A stretch of 64,000 nt of DNA, taken from contig NC_015422.1 of NCBI RefSeq assembly GCF_000204645.1, positions 4,306,001 through 4,370,000 on the forward strand, in the 5' to 3' direction. Source of the stretch: Alicycliphilus denitrificans K601 (GTDB taxonomy: Bacteria > Pseudomonadota > Gammaproteobacteria > Burkholderiales > Burkholderiaceae_C). Shown here piece by piece: positions 9,621-19,225 of the stretch. The notes below the pieces were generated by a model. That model did not search any database. It was not told the origin of the DNA and worked only from the letters and a program-made list of their open reading frames with translations. The stretch's first letter is position 1. Each line of letters opens with the position of its first letter. A program made the position numbers and the translations under genes.

Positions 9621-10286
9621 TCAAACCTCGCCGCGCAGGCGCCGCAGCTTGATGAAGGCCATGGCCGCCATCACCGCGTCGTTGAGCGCGTCGTGCGCCT
9701 CGCGCTCGGGCAGCTGCAGGTCGCGCATCAGCGTGGAGAAGCGCAGGTCGATGTCGGCATTGGCCTGCTGCTGGTAGGGCGGCAGCTGGCGGAACTTGTA
9801 GTCGTAGTACAGGGCCGAGACCTCGATCTTGCGCTGCGGCAGGCCCATGCCCAGCAGCGGCCAGATGGCGCGGCCCAGCATGGCCACGTCGAATTCGAGG
9901 TAGTAGCCCACCAGCGGGCGGCTGCCGATGAAGTGCATGAGCCGGCGCATGGCCTCGTCGCGCGGGATGCCGCCGGCCAGGTCGCGCTCGCGCAGGCGGT
10001 GGATGCGCACGCTGCCGGCCGACACGCCCTTCTCCGGGCGCACCAGCAGCTCCAGGCGTTCGCTGGTCAGGATGCGCTCGCCCACGATGCGCACCGCGCC
10101 GATGGAGACGATCTCGTCGGTGCGCGGGTTGAGCCCCGTGGTCTCGCAGTCCAGCGCCACCCATTCGCCCGGCGGGGGCGGGTCGAACATGAACGCGAAC
10201 TCGGGCTCGCCCAGGTGGTAGACCAGCCACCAGCGGCGCAGCCTTTCCCACCACAGCGGGGGCAGGGAGGCATAGTGGCGGCTCAT
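9621..10286 (-). CDS. DnaQ-like 3'-5' exonuclease (DNA Pol III epsilon fold)
   Basis: A 221-residue protein of the RNase T/epsilon exonuclease family. Exo I motif ALDCETTGLNP (catalytic Asp and Glu) is near residue 45, a central GYYLEFDVAMLG gives the Exo II Asp, and EAHDALNDAVMAAM near the end gives the Exo III His-x4-Asp. It starts at an ATG overlapping the upstream DUF294 gene stop (ATGA). A housekeeping epsilon subunit would be ~230 residues and not sit here, so this is probably an accessory exonuclease acting with its cNMP/CBS/nucleotidyltransferase partner. Confidence 0.88.
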   Translation of the reverse strand: MSRHYASLPPLWWERLRRWWLVYHLGEPEFAFMFDPPPPGEWVALDCETTGLNPRTDEIVSIGAVRIVGERILTSERLELLVRPEKGVSAGSVRIHRLRERDLAGGIPRDEAMRRLMHFIGSRPLVGYYLEFDVAMLGRAIWPLLGMGLPQRKIEVSALYYDYKFRQLPPYQQQANADIDLRFSTLMRDLQLPEREAHDALNDAVMAAMAFIKLRRLRGEV

Positions 10287-12097
10287 GCTGCGTCCAGGCG
10301 CAGGCGCTGGTGCAGCAGCGCCTTGAAGCGCTTGACGACCAGCAGCGTGTCCTTGAGCAGGTCGCGCTCCAGCGTGGACAGGCGCGCCGGATCGACGTTG
10401 CCCGTCACCGGGCGCTGCAGCTCCTGCTCTGCCAGTCCCGCCTGCAGCCGCAGGCCCATGAGGAAGTGCAGGCCCTGCACCAGTTCCTGGGCCAGGGCCG
10501 CATCGAGCTGGCCCTCGGCCTGCAGCGCGGCGATGCGCTCGGCCGTGCCGGTGGCGGCTATGCGCCGCGCCAGCGCCAGGCTGCGCACGCCGTGCACGAT
10601 GGGAAAGATGCCGGCCTTCTTCAGGTTCATGGGCTCGGCGTCGCCCAGGCTCAGCAAGCGGTTCCACCAGCCCGCGGGGCCGCCGAAGGCATCTATGGCC
10701 AGCGCGAAGCGGGCGATCAGCGCGTCGTTGTCGGTGGCGAGCTGCATCAGGCGCTGGCGCACGTCGGCCAGCAGCTGCGCGTCGCCGGCCACGGCATGCG
10801 CGTCCATGAAGATGGCCAGGTGCATGAGGCTGTCGCCCTGAGGCTGCAGCAGCCAGTCGCGCACCTTGAGACCGAAGCCGCTCACGCTGGCGCGCCACGC
10901 GGGGTTGCTGAGCATGATGCGGCCCGGGCACTCGGGGTAGCCGAAGCGCGCCAGCGCCGCGGAAAAGCGTTCGCAGACGGCCTGCAGGTCGGCGGGGGGC
11001 TCGTAGCCGTCGCGCAGCAGTAGGCCGTTGTCCTGGTCGGTTTTCAGGAGCTGCTCGCCCCGGCCCTCGCTGCCCATAACGAACAGGCAGCTGTTGGCCA
11101 CGAGGCCGGGCGGGGCGATCATCTGCCAGGCGCGCTCGAACAGCCGCGCATTGAGCTGCTGCACCAGCTGCGCCATGAGGGCGATGCGCGTGCCGCCGCG
11201 GTGCAGCGCGGCCAGCAGGCGCGTGATCTGGGCGGCGGCGGCCTCCAGCGCCTGCAGGTCGGCGGCCTGCTCAATCTGCACGGTGATCAGGTGCGAGTGG
11301 TTGGCCAGGAAGCTGAACAGGTCCAGCGCCTCCAGGATGCCCTGCACCTGGCCGTCCTCGCCCAGCACCGCCAGCCGGTGCACGCGCGCGCGCAGCAGCA
11401 GGGCCATGGCGTCGCCCAACTGGTCGCCGGCGCGCACGGTGATGACGGGGTGGCTGGCCAGCTCGCCCACGGTGATCTGCGCCAGCGGCCGGCCGTCGAG
11501 CACGGCGCGCTGCAGCGTGGTGTTGGAGAAGATGCCCAGCCCGCCCTGCAGCCCCGATACCAGCACGCTGGTGGTGCGCTGGCTCTGGAACAGCCGCACC
11601 ACGGCGACGATGTCGGTGCCGGCCGGCACCACGTGGGCCGGGCGCAGGAAGGCCTGGTCCACGCGGGCCAGGGTCAGCGACTGCATCTGGTGCTGCTGGG
11701 CGCGCTGGGCCAGCGCGCTGAGCTTCTGCCCCAGGTCGGAGAACAGCAGCGCACCGAACGCGCGGTTGCGCGCGATCAGGTCCATGACGGTGGCGCGCGC
11801 GAGCTGGTAGGCCACCAGCTCCTCGGCCACGGCGAAGCGGCTGCTCACGCGGCCCGCCACCAGGCCGCGGCCGTCGAAGCAGTCGTCGGGCCCGTAGGTG
11901 GCGAGCTGTTCATCGCCCTCGGTCTGCGTGACGTAGCCCTTGATGACGACGAACAGCCAGGCGGGCGCGTCGCCCACGTCGAGCACCACCGCCCCTTGCG
12001 GGTAATAGGCGATGTCCACGCTATCGCGCACCAGCGCCTGCTCCTCGGCGCTCAGGCAGTCAAAGGGCGAGGCGGAAAAATTGAAGGCGTTGGGCAT
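10283..12097 (-). CDS. cNMP-binding, CBS-pair and DUF294 putative nucleotidyltransferase protein
   Basis: A 604-residue cytoplasmic protein. Domains in order: a cyclic-nucleotide-binding-like beta barrel (about residues 10-125), a pair of CBS domains (about 145-270), a DUF294 nucleotidyltransferase core with MGSEGRGEQLLKTDQDNGLL (GS...R and the D-x-D metal pair) near residue 340-360, and the helical DUF294 C-terminal domain. Such proteins resemble a truncated GlnD uridylyltransferase with nucleotide-sensing domains added; target and nucleotide are unknown. The start at MPNAFNFS was chosen because homologous N-termini begin there; the in-frame upstream extension is low-complexity shadow sequence. 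Confidence 0.88.
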   Translation of the reverse strand: MPNAFNFSASPFDCLSAEEQALVRDSVDIAYYPQGAVVLDVGDAPAWLFVVIKGYVTQTEGDEQLATYGPDDCFDGRGLVAGRVSSRFAVAEELVAYQLARATVMDLIARNRAFGALLFSDLGQKLSALAQRAQQHQMQSLTLARVDQAFLRPAHVVPAGTDIVAVVRLFQSQRTTSVLVSGLQGGLGIFSNTTLQRAVLDGRPLAQITVGELASHPVITVRAGDQLGDAMALLLRARVHRLAVLGEDGQVQGILEALDLFSFLANHSHLITVQIEQAADLQALEAAAAQITRLLAALHRGGTRIALMAQLVQQLNARLFERAWQMIAPPGLVANSCLFVMGSEGRGEQLLKTDQDNGLLLRDGYEPPADLQAVCERFSAALARFGYPECPGRIMLSNPAWRASVSGFGLKVRDWLLQPQGDSLMHLAIFMDAHAVAGDAQLLADVRQRLMQLATDNDALIARFALAIDAFGGPAGWWNRLLSLGDAEPMNLKKAGIFPIVHGVRSLALARRIAATGTAERIAALQAEGQLDAALAQELVQGLHFLMGLRLQAGLAEQELQRPVTGNVDPARLSTLERDLLKDTLLVVKRFKALLHQRLRLDAA

Positions 12098-12119
12098 GGG
12101 CAAGGCTCCTGCCCGCCAT

Positions 12120-12761
12120 TCAACCCCCGAGTCCTTGCGGCACGCTTGCAGCGCGCTCCCAGTGCTGGTCGAACCACGCGTCGCCGTCCAGGCAGGCGCG
12201 CAGCATGGGCAGGCTGTCCAGGCCCCAGAACAGGCGGCCCTCCACCTCGAACGCGGGCACGCCGAACACGCCGCCCGCGGCCGCCGCCTCGGTGTTCTCG
12301 CGCAGCAGGCGCTTTGCGCGCTCGGGGGCGTCCTCGTCCTGGCGCAGCTGGTCGGCCAGGGCGGCGCGCAGCGCATCGAGCCGCGCCGGGTCGAGCGCGT
12401 CCGCCCCGCCCTGCCACACGTGGCGCAGGATGGTGCCGGCGACGAAACGGTTGACGAAGCCGTCGCCGCTGCACTCCAGCGCCAGGCGCAGCAGCGGCAG
12501 CGGCGGGAAGGGGTGGCGCGCGGGCATGTCCAGCCCCACGCCCAGGCTGTGGCCCAGCCAGCTCACGTGGCGGTAGGTCCATGCGCGCTTCGGCGCTATG
12601 CCCGCGGGGCCAGGGTTGGTGTGCTGCTTGAGCAGCGCGCCCAGCAGCACGGGCCTGTAACGCAGGTGGTAGGACAGCCCCTCCAGCGCCTGGGGCAGGC
12701 GCTCGAAGGCCAGCCAGGCATAGGGCGAAACGAAGTCCAGGTAGAAGGTGATTTCTTTCAT
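12120..12761 (-). CDS. HCCA isomerase / kappa-GST family DsbA-fold protein
   Basis: A 213-residue thioredoxin-fold protein with MKEITFYLDFVSPYAWLAFE at the start; the SPYA segment is the signature of 2-hydroxychromene-2-carboxylate isomerases and kappa-class glutathione transferases. GVFGVPAFEVEGRLFWG near residue 180 supplies the cis-Pro motif. No naphthalene-catabolic genes are nearby, so the isomerase name is only the family label; the real substrate is probably a glutathione conjugate. Its ATG overlaps the DUF1289 stop by four bases. Confidence 0.85.
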   Translation of the reverse strand: MKEITFYLDFVSPYAWLAFERLPQALEGLSYHLRYRPVLLGALLKQHTNPGPAGIAPKRAWTYRHVSWLGHSLGVGLDMPARHPFPPLPLLRLALECSGDGFVNRFVAGTILRHVWQGGADALDPARLDALRAALADQLRQDEDAPERAKRLLRENTEAAAAGGVFGVPAFEVEGRLFWGLDSLPMLRACLDGDAWFDQHWERAASVPQGLGG

Positions 12762-13018
12762 TCCAGTTCCTCGGGAAGCGCCAGGCCCGCGCGGCGCAGG
12801 GCCGCGGCCCAGATGGCGCGGCGCTGGCCGTTGCCCGCCTGCGACCAGGCGCGTATGTCGTCCAGGGTGCGGAAGCACCCCTCGCAGTGGCTGCGGTCGG
12901 GCGCCATGCGGCACACGGACACGCAGGGCGACGGCACCGACTCTTCGGACTTCAAGCCAAATTGGCCTGCAGCGCTTATCTGGAAAGCGCGATCAGCTAG
13001 CATTTTTGCGGCACTCAT
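12758..13018 (-). CDS. DUF1289 small Cys-rich protein, N-terminus encoded by a repeat
   Basis: An 86-residue protein. The core PCVSVCRM...HCEGCFRT shows the CxxxC...CxxC pattern of DUF1289, suggesting metal or Fe-S binding. The ATG at 13018 overlaps the ybaK stop (ATGA). Residues 1-22 or so, however, are read from a copy of the dispersed stop-codon-anchored repeat (12953-13017) and are not part of the family. The ancestral start may be a TTG or GTG just before SEESVPSPC, or the coupled ATG may have been acquired with the repeat. Confidence 0.8.
   Translation of the reverse strand: MSAAKMLADRAFQISAAGQFGLKSEESVPSPCVSVCRMAPDRSHCEGCFRTLDDIRAWSQAGNGQRRAIWAAALRRAGLALPEELE
12953..13017 (-). repeat. 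Stop-codon-anchored repeat, copy d (ybaK stop)
   Basis: Read on the minus strand it begins with the TGA of ybaK and matches the other copies in the blocks TAGCTG, GCGCTT, AAGCGCTG and AGGCC.ATTT. The inner stem pairs GCGCTT with AAGCGC. Unlike the other copies it continues into a coding region, supplying the first part of the DUF1289 frame. Confidence 0.75.
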
Positions 13019-13518
13019 TCCTGCACCACGTCGACCACGGGCGCGCCGGTGAGCGCCTCCAGATCCTGCGGGCGCAACTGGAACACGCCGTGCGGGTGGC
13101 CCGCGGCGGCCCAGATCACGCCGAAGCGGAACAGCTCCCGGTCGATCAGCGTGACGGGCGCGGTGGCGTGGGCCACGGGCGAGACGCCGCCGATGGAGAA
13201 GCCCGTCCTGGCCTTGACGAACTCCGCATCGGCGCGGCCCGTCTTGCCCACCAGTGCGTCCACCTTCTTTTCATGAACGCGCCGGTCGCCCGAGGTGATG
13301 ACGAGCACGGCCGCGTCGTCGCTCTTGCGCCGGAAGATGATGCTCTTGGCGATCTGCCCCACGGCGATGCCCAGGGCGTCGGCCGCCTGCTGGGCGGTGC
13401 GCGCCGCGTCGTCGAGCATCACCGGCATGTGCGGGTGGCCCGCCGCCTGCAGGGCAGCGGCCACGCGGCGCACGCCCTCGGGCAAGGCTTGCAGTTCAGC
13501 ACCGCACATGGCCGTCAC
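13015..13518 (-). CDS. YbaK/EbsC-family aminoacyl-tRNA deacylase
   Basis: A 167-residue YbaK-fold protein; the family hydrolyses mischarged aminoacyl-tRNAs such as Cys-tRNAPro in trans. Seen here: AKSIIFRRKSDDAAVLVITSGDRRV, with the conserved K-S-ll pattern, and GFSIGGVSPVAH, the family's substrate-binding loop. The frame starts at GTG 13518, which overlaps the HMG-CoA lyase stop as GTGA; an ATG three codons later (13509) is the alternative. The TGA stop is the first triplet of repeat copy d. Confidence 0.9.
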   Translation of the reverse strand: MTAMCGAELQALPEGVRRVAAALQAAGHPHMPVMLDDAARTAQQAADALGIAVGQIAKSIIFRRKSDDAAVLVITSGDRRVHEKKVDALVGKTGRADAEFVKARTGFSIGGVSPVAHATAPVTLIDRELFRFGVIWAAAGHPHGVFQLRPQDLEALTGAPVVDVVQE

Positions 13519-14429
13519 CCCGCCCGCTTGTTGAGCAGCGCCACCGCTACGCGCGACTGGGGCTTGCGGCCCAGGAAGTCGCTGATGTAGGCGCCGGCAT
13601 CGACCAGCCGGTCCAGGTCGATGCCCGTCTCTATGCCCATGCCGTGCAGCATGTAGACCAGGTCCTCGGTCGCCACGTTGCCGGTCGCGCCCTTGGCGTA
13701 GGGGCAGCCGCCCAGGCCCGCCACCGAGGACTGGAAGTTCCAGACCCCCAGCTCCAGCGCGGCCAGCGTGTTGGACAGCGCCTGGCCGTAGGTGTCGTGG
13801 AAGTGGCCCGACACGTCGTCGATGCCGAAGTGCTTGAGCGTCGCCTCGATGGCGCGCTGCACCTTGCGCGGCGTGCCCACGCCGATGGTGTCGGCCACGT
13901 CCACGCGCTGCACGCCTATGCCCTTGAGCAGGCCGGCCAGGTAGGCCACGCGCTCGGGCGCCACCTCGCCCTCATAGGGGCAGCCCACGGTGCAGCTCAT
14001 GGCGCCACGCACCTGGATGCCCGCGGCGCGCGCGGCTTCGACCACGGGGGCGAAGCGCTCGATGCTCTCGGCGATCGAGCAGTTGATGTTCTTCTGGCTG
14101 AAGGCCTCGCTGGCCGCGCCGAAGACCACGATCTCGTCGGGCTTGTCGAGCACGGCCGCCTCCCAGCCCTTCAGGTTGGGCGTGAGCACCGAGTAGCGCA
14201 CGTCGCTCCTGCGCGCGATGCCGGCCATGACCTCGTGGTTGTCGGCCATCTGCGGCACCCACTTCGGAGAAACGTAGCTCGTGACCTCGATCTCCTTGAG
14301 GCCCGCGTCCTGCAGGCGGTGCACCAGGCCGATCTTGACGTCGGCCGGCACGGGTTGCTTCTCGTTCTGCAGCCCGTCGCGCGGGCCCACGTCGATGAGC
14401 TTGACTCGGGTGGGGATGTTCGGGTTCAT
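13515..14429 (-). CDS. mvaB: Hydroxymethylglutaryl-CoA lyase
   Basis: A 304-residue HMGL-like TIM-barrel enzyme that splits HMG-CoA into acetoacetate and acetyl-CoA, the last step of leucine degradation and also of mevalonate catabolism. The N-terminus KLIDVGPRDGLQNEKQPVPA carries the catalytic Arg-Asp of the DRE-TIM family; HFHDTYGQAL supplies the metal-binding His pair, and GLGGCPYAKGATGN holds the essential Cys loop. AAAGGAGAG precedes the ATG. It shares the operon strand with mccAB but is separated from the upstream reductase by a 268-bp MITE-like element. Confidence 0.96.
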   Translation of the reverse strand: MNPNIPTRVKLIDVGPRDGLQNEKQPVPADVKIGLVHRLQDAGLKEIEVTSYVSPKWVPQMADNHEVMAGIARRSDVRYSVLTPNLKGWEAAVLDKPDEIVVFGAASEAFSQKNINCSIAESIERFAPVVEAARAAGIQVRGAMSCTVGCPYEGEVAPERVAYLAGLLKGIGVQRVDVADTIGVGTPRKVQRAIEATLKHFGIDDVSGHFHDTYGQALSNTLAALELGVWNFQSSVAGLGGCPYAKGATGNVATEDLVYMLHGMGIETGIDLDRLVDAGAYISDFLGRKPQSRVAVALLNKRAG

Positions 14430-14448
14430 GCTGTCTCTCCTTTGTTTA

Positions 14449-14716
14449 AGAACGTGTTTACGATCTCTTCATGTTGCCCGCAAGGCGGCAGAAAGCCGCA
14501 ATCCAGGCGCGTGCCGCAGGCCATGCTGGCGGCCTGGACAAGGCGCGCAACGACGAGTGCGGCTTTTTGCTGCCTTGCCCGAAGGGTTGCCCCGCAAAAA
14601 CAGCGTCTGCGGCGTTGCAAATCCTCGCCGGGCCACCAGCCCGGCTGCGCTTTGCGCCTTGCAGCCAGGCCCAAAGCGGGGCAACGGGCTCCATGAAAAG
14701 ATCGTAAACACGTTCT
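14449..14716. mobile_element. MITE-like element, 268 bp, with 25-bp terminal inverted repeats
   Basis: Terminal repeats at 14449-14473 and 14692-14716 begin AGAACGTGTTTACGATCT and pair with one mismatch over 25 bases. Inside are two long hairpins: arms 14480-14500 with 14558-14578 (21 bases, two mismatches), and arms 14587-14595 with 14676-14684 enclosing GCCGGGC/GCCCGGC (14627-14633, 14639-14645). It has no transposase; several frames are open by chance. It fills the gap between mvaB and the reductase. The right edge lies inside the reductase stop codon (TAG at 14717-14715). No clear target duplication is visible. Confidence 0.8.
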
Positions 14717-15635
14717 AATAACCGCGTGCCGCATCGACGATGCCCGCGACGGGCTCGCCGCGCTGCATCGCCGCGATCTTGCCGGCGATCTGGGCAATGC
14801 TTTCGTCGCGCAGCGTGCGCGCCGAGGTGTGGGGCGTGAGGGTGATCCGCGGGTTGTTCCAGAACGGGTGGCCGGCGGGCAGCGGCTCGGTGCGGAACAC
14901 GTCCAGCGTCGCGCCCGCCACGTGGCCTTCGTCGATCAGCGCGAGAAGGTCCTCGTCGACCAGGTGCGCGCCGCGCGCGACGTTGATCACGTAGGCGCCG
15001 GGCATGAGGCGCGAGAGCGTGCCGCGGTCCATGATGTTCCGCGTCCCGGGCGTGAGCGGCAGCAGGTTCACGAGCACGCGGCTCGCGGCCAGGAAGCCGC
15101 CAAAGCCTTCCGCGCCGCTGAAGCAGCGCACGCCTTCGATCCGCTTGGGGCCGCGGCTCCAGCCCATCACCGGGAACTCGAACTGCGCCACCGCGCGCGC
15201 CACGCGCTCGCCCAGCACGCCCAGGCCCATCACGCCCACGGGGAAGTCCTGGCGCAGGCGCGGCCTGCGGTAGCCCCAGCGGCCGGCGCGCATGTCGGCC
15301 TCGTAGCCGTCGAACTCGCGGAAATGCCGTATCAGCGCATGGCAGACATACTCGGCCATCTGCACGGCCATGCCCGCGTCGTCCAGGCGCACCACGGGCA
15401 GGGCAGGCGGCAGGCGCAACCCGAGCAGCGCGTCCACGCCCGCGCCGATGTTGAACAGGGCCTTGAGGCCCGGCTGCTCGTCGATGAACCGCTGGGGCGG
15501 CGCCCAGACCACGGCGTAGTCGGCCTGGGGCGCGCCCGGCTGCCAGGCGCTGACGTGGGCCTGGGGCAGCGCGGCGGCCAGGCCCTGCAGCCAGGGCTCG
15601 GTCTTGGTGTCGGTACAGCAAAAAGTGATCTTCAT
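14715..15635 (-). CDS. ghrA: Glyoxylate/hydroxypyruvate reductase A-type D-2-hydroxyacid dehydrogenase
   Basis: A 306-residue NAD(P)-dependent 2-hydroxyacid dehydrogenase of the GhrA branch. GVMGLGVLGERVA is the Rossmann dinucleotide motif near residue 140; INVARGAHLVDEDL and the downstream catalytic Arg, Glu (DVFRTEPLP) and His (TPHTSA) follow in order. The family reduces glyoxylate and hydroxypyruvate, but many members act on other 2-keto acids. The stop codon TAG is formed where the gene meets the MITE-like element. It lies downstream of mccA with a 37-base gap. Confidence 0.9.
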   Translation of the reverse strand: MKITFCCTDTKTEPWLQGLAAALPQAHVSAWQPGAPQADYAVVWAPPQRFIDEQPGLKALFNIGAGVDALLGLRLPPALPVVRLDDAGMAVQMAEYVCHALIRHFREFDGYEADMRAGRWGYRRPRLRQDFPVGVMGLGVLGERVARAVAQFEFPVMGWSRGPKRIEGVRCFSGAEGFGGFLAASRVLVNLLPLTPGTRNIMDRGTLSRLMPGAYVINVARGAHLVDEDLLALIDEGHVAGATLDVFRTEPLPAGHPFWNNPRITLTPHTSARTLRDESIAQIAGKIAAMQRGEPVAGIVDAARGY

Positions 15636-15672
15636 GACGCCCGAGCGTACCGCGCCCCCGGCCCCGCCGCCG

Positions 15673-17694
<2,022 letters not shown>

Positions 17695-18414
17695 TCAGGC
17701 CACCTTGGCAGAACCAGAAAACAGGGAGGAAACGCGCCGCAGCACGGCGCGCAGGAACTTGAACAGCACCACGAGCAGCAGTGCCGAGAGCAGCAGCACC
17801 ACGGCGAGGGCGAGGCCGAACGCGAGCGGGTGCTGCGTGGCGAGCCAGACCACGCCCACCACCAGGCCGTCCTCCAGGAACGAAAGCCCCCAGTTGGAGA
17901 ACGGCTCGGGCGAGGTGTTGGCCGCCGCGCGCGCCGTCATCTTGGTGGCCAGCGCCGCGGCCGACAGCGAGCCGCCCAGCAGCCCCGCGGCCACGGCCAT
18001 GCTGGCGTCACTGGCGCCGAACACGCCGGCCGCCAGCAGCGCGCCGGCGGGCACGCGGATGAAGGCGTGCACGGCGTCCCAGGCGCTGTCGAGCCAGGGC
18101 ACCTTGTCGGCGAAGAACTCCACCACCAGCATGAAGCCGCTGGCCATGAGCACCGCCGGGTGCTGCAGCACCGCCAGGGCCGGCGGCAGCGCCAGCCACC
18201 CCAGGGCGCCCATGCCGCCCACGATGAACACCACGGCATACAGCCGCACGCCGCTGGCCCAGCCCAGGGCCGCGGCCAGGGCCAGCAGGCCGGGCATGTC
18301 CAGCTGCTGCGTGGCGCGCGCGGCCCCGTCGGCCACCGCCTGCGCGGTGCCCGCATCGACGTGCAGGCCCACGCGGTGGAGCCACTGCACGATCTGGGAC
18401 CAGAGGGCGTCCAT
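17695..18414 (-). CDS. DUF4126 integral membrane protein inside the leucine operon
   Basis: A 239-residue protein with about five or six hydrophobic segments and an Asp/Glu-containing EFFADKVPWLDSAWDAVH stretch between them, as in DUF4126. It lies between the hydratase and mccA genes with its stop directly touching the mccA start, so it must be co-transcribed with leucine-degradation genes. No function is known; transport or membrane anchoring of a pathway component would be guesses. Confidence 0.82.
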   Translation of the reverse strand: MDALWSQIVQWLHRVGLHVDAGTAQAVADGAARATQQLDMPGLLALAAALGWASGVRLYAVVFIVGGMGALGWLALPPALAVLQHPAVLMASGFMLVVEFFADKVPWLDSAWDAVHAFIRVPAGALLAAGVFGASDASMAVAAGLLGGSLSAAALATKMTARAAANTSPEPFSNWGLSFLEDGLVVGVVWLATQHPLAFGLALAVVLLLSALLLVVLFKFLRAVLRRVSSLFSGSAKVA

Positions 18415-18435
18415 GGCGGCAGCCGGCGGCGATGA

Positions 18436-19215
18436 TCAGGCCAGCCAGGAGGGCTTGCGCTTTTGCAGGAAGGACTGCACGCCCTCGCGCCCCTCGCTGC
18501 TCGCGCGAATGTCGGCGATGCCCTCGACCGTGGCGGCGATCAGGCCGGCGTCGATCTCGCGCCCGGCGACTTGAAGCACCAGGCGCTTGGCGGCGCGCAT
18601 GGCGTTCGGGCTGCCGCTGGCCAGTGCCTTGACCAGGGCGTCCACCCTGGCATCGAGCTGGTCGGGCGTCACCACCTCGTGCACGAAGCCGATGCGCAGC
18701 GCCTCCTGCGCGTCGAAGCGCTCGGCGGTCAGGAAGTAGCGGTGCGCCGCGCGCGCGCCCATGGCGCGGATCACGTAGGGGCTAATGGTGGCGGGGATCA
18801 GGCCGATCTTCACCTCGGACAAGCAAAAGCCCGCCGTGTCCGCGGCGACCGCCATGTCGCAGGCCGCGACCAGGCCCATGCCGCCGGCATACACGTCGCC
18901 CTGCACGCGGGCGATCGTGGGCTTGCCGCACTCATAGATCACGCGCAGCATCTCGGCGAGCTTGCCTGCATCGGCAAGGTTCTCCTCGCGCGTGTAGTCG
19001 GCCATGCGGCGCATCCAGTTCAGGTTGGCGCCGGCGCAGAAGGCCGGGCCCTCGGCGGCCAGCACCACGGCGCGCACGTCCTCGCGTGCGCCCACCTCGC
19101 GGAAGGCGGCGGTGATCTCGGCGATGACCTCGTCGCTGAAGGCGTTGCGCACCTCGGGCTGGGTCAGGGTGATGGTGGCGCGGTGGCCTTCGTAGCGTAT
19201 GGAAAGAGCGCTCAT
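18436..19215 (-). CDS. liuC: Methylglutaconyl-CoA hydratase (enoyl-CoA hydratase family)
   Basis: A 259-residue crotonase-fold enzyme. AGANLNWMRRMADYT and GDVYAGGMGLVAACDMAVAA supply the two oxyanion-hole segments; SEVKIGLIPATISPYVIRAMG is the trimerisation/active-site stretch with the Glu typical of hydratases. The MRRM segment and the operon with mccA, mccB and HMG-CoA lyase point to hydration of 3-methylglutaconyl-CoA to HMG-CoA. GGAGGA lies before the ATG, 10 bases after the mccB stop. Confidence 0.93.
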   Translation of the reverse strand: MSALSIRYEGHRATITLTQPEVRNAFSDEVIAEITAAFREVGAREDVRAVVLAAEGPAFCAGANLNWMRRMADYTREENLADAGKLAEMLRVIYECGKPTIARVQGDVYAGGMGLVAACDMAVAADTAGFCLSEVKIGLIPATISPYVIRAMGARAAHRYFLTAERFDAQEALRIGFVHEVVTPDQLDARVDALVKALASGSPNAMRAAKRLVLQVAGREIDAGLIAATVEGIADIRASSEGREGVQSFLQKRKPSWLA

Positions 19216-19225
19216 GGATTCCTCC

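Noticed and set aside
14458..14797. Small proteins encoded in the MITE-like element
   Set aside because: Several frames on both strands are open at once, no Shine-Dalgarno precedes them, and the sequence is dominated by inverted repeats.
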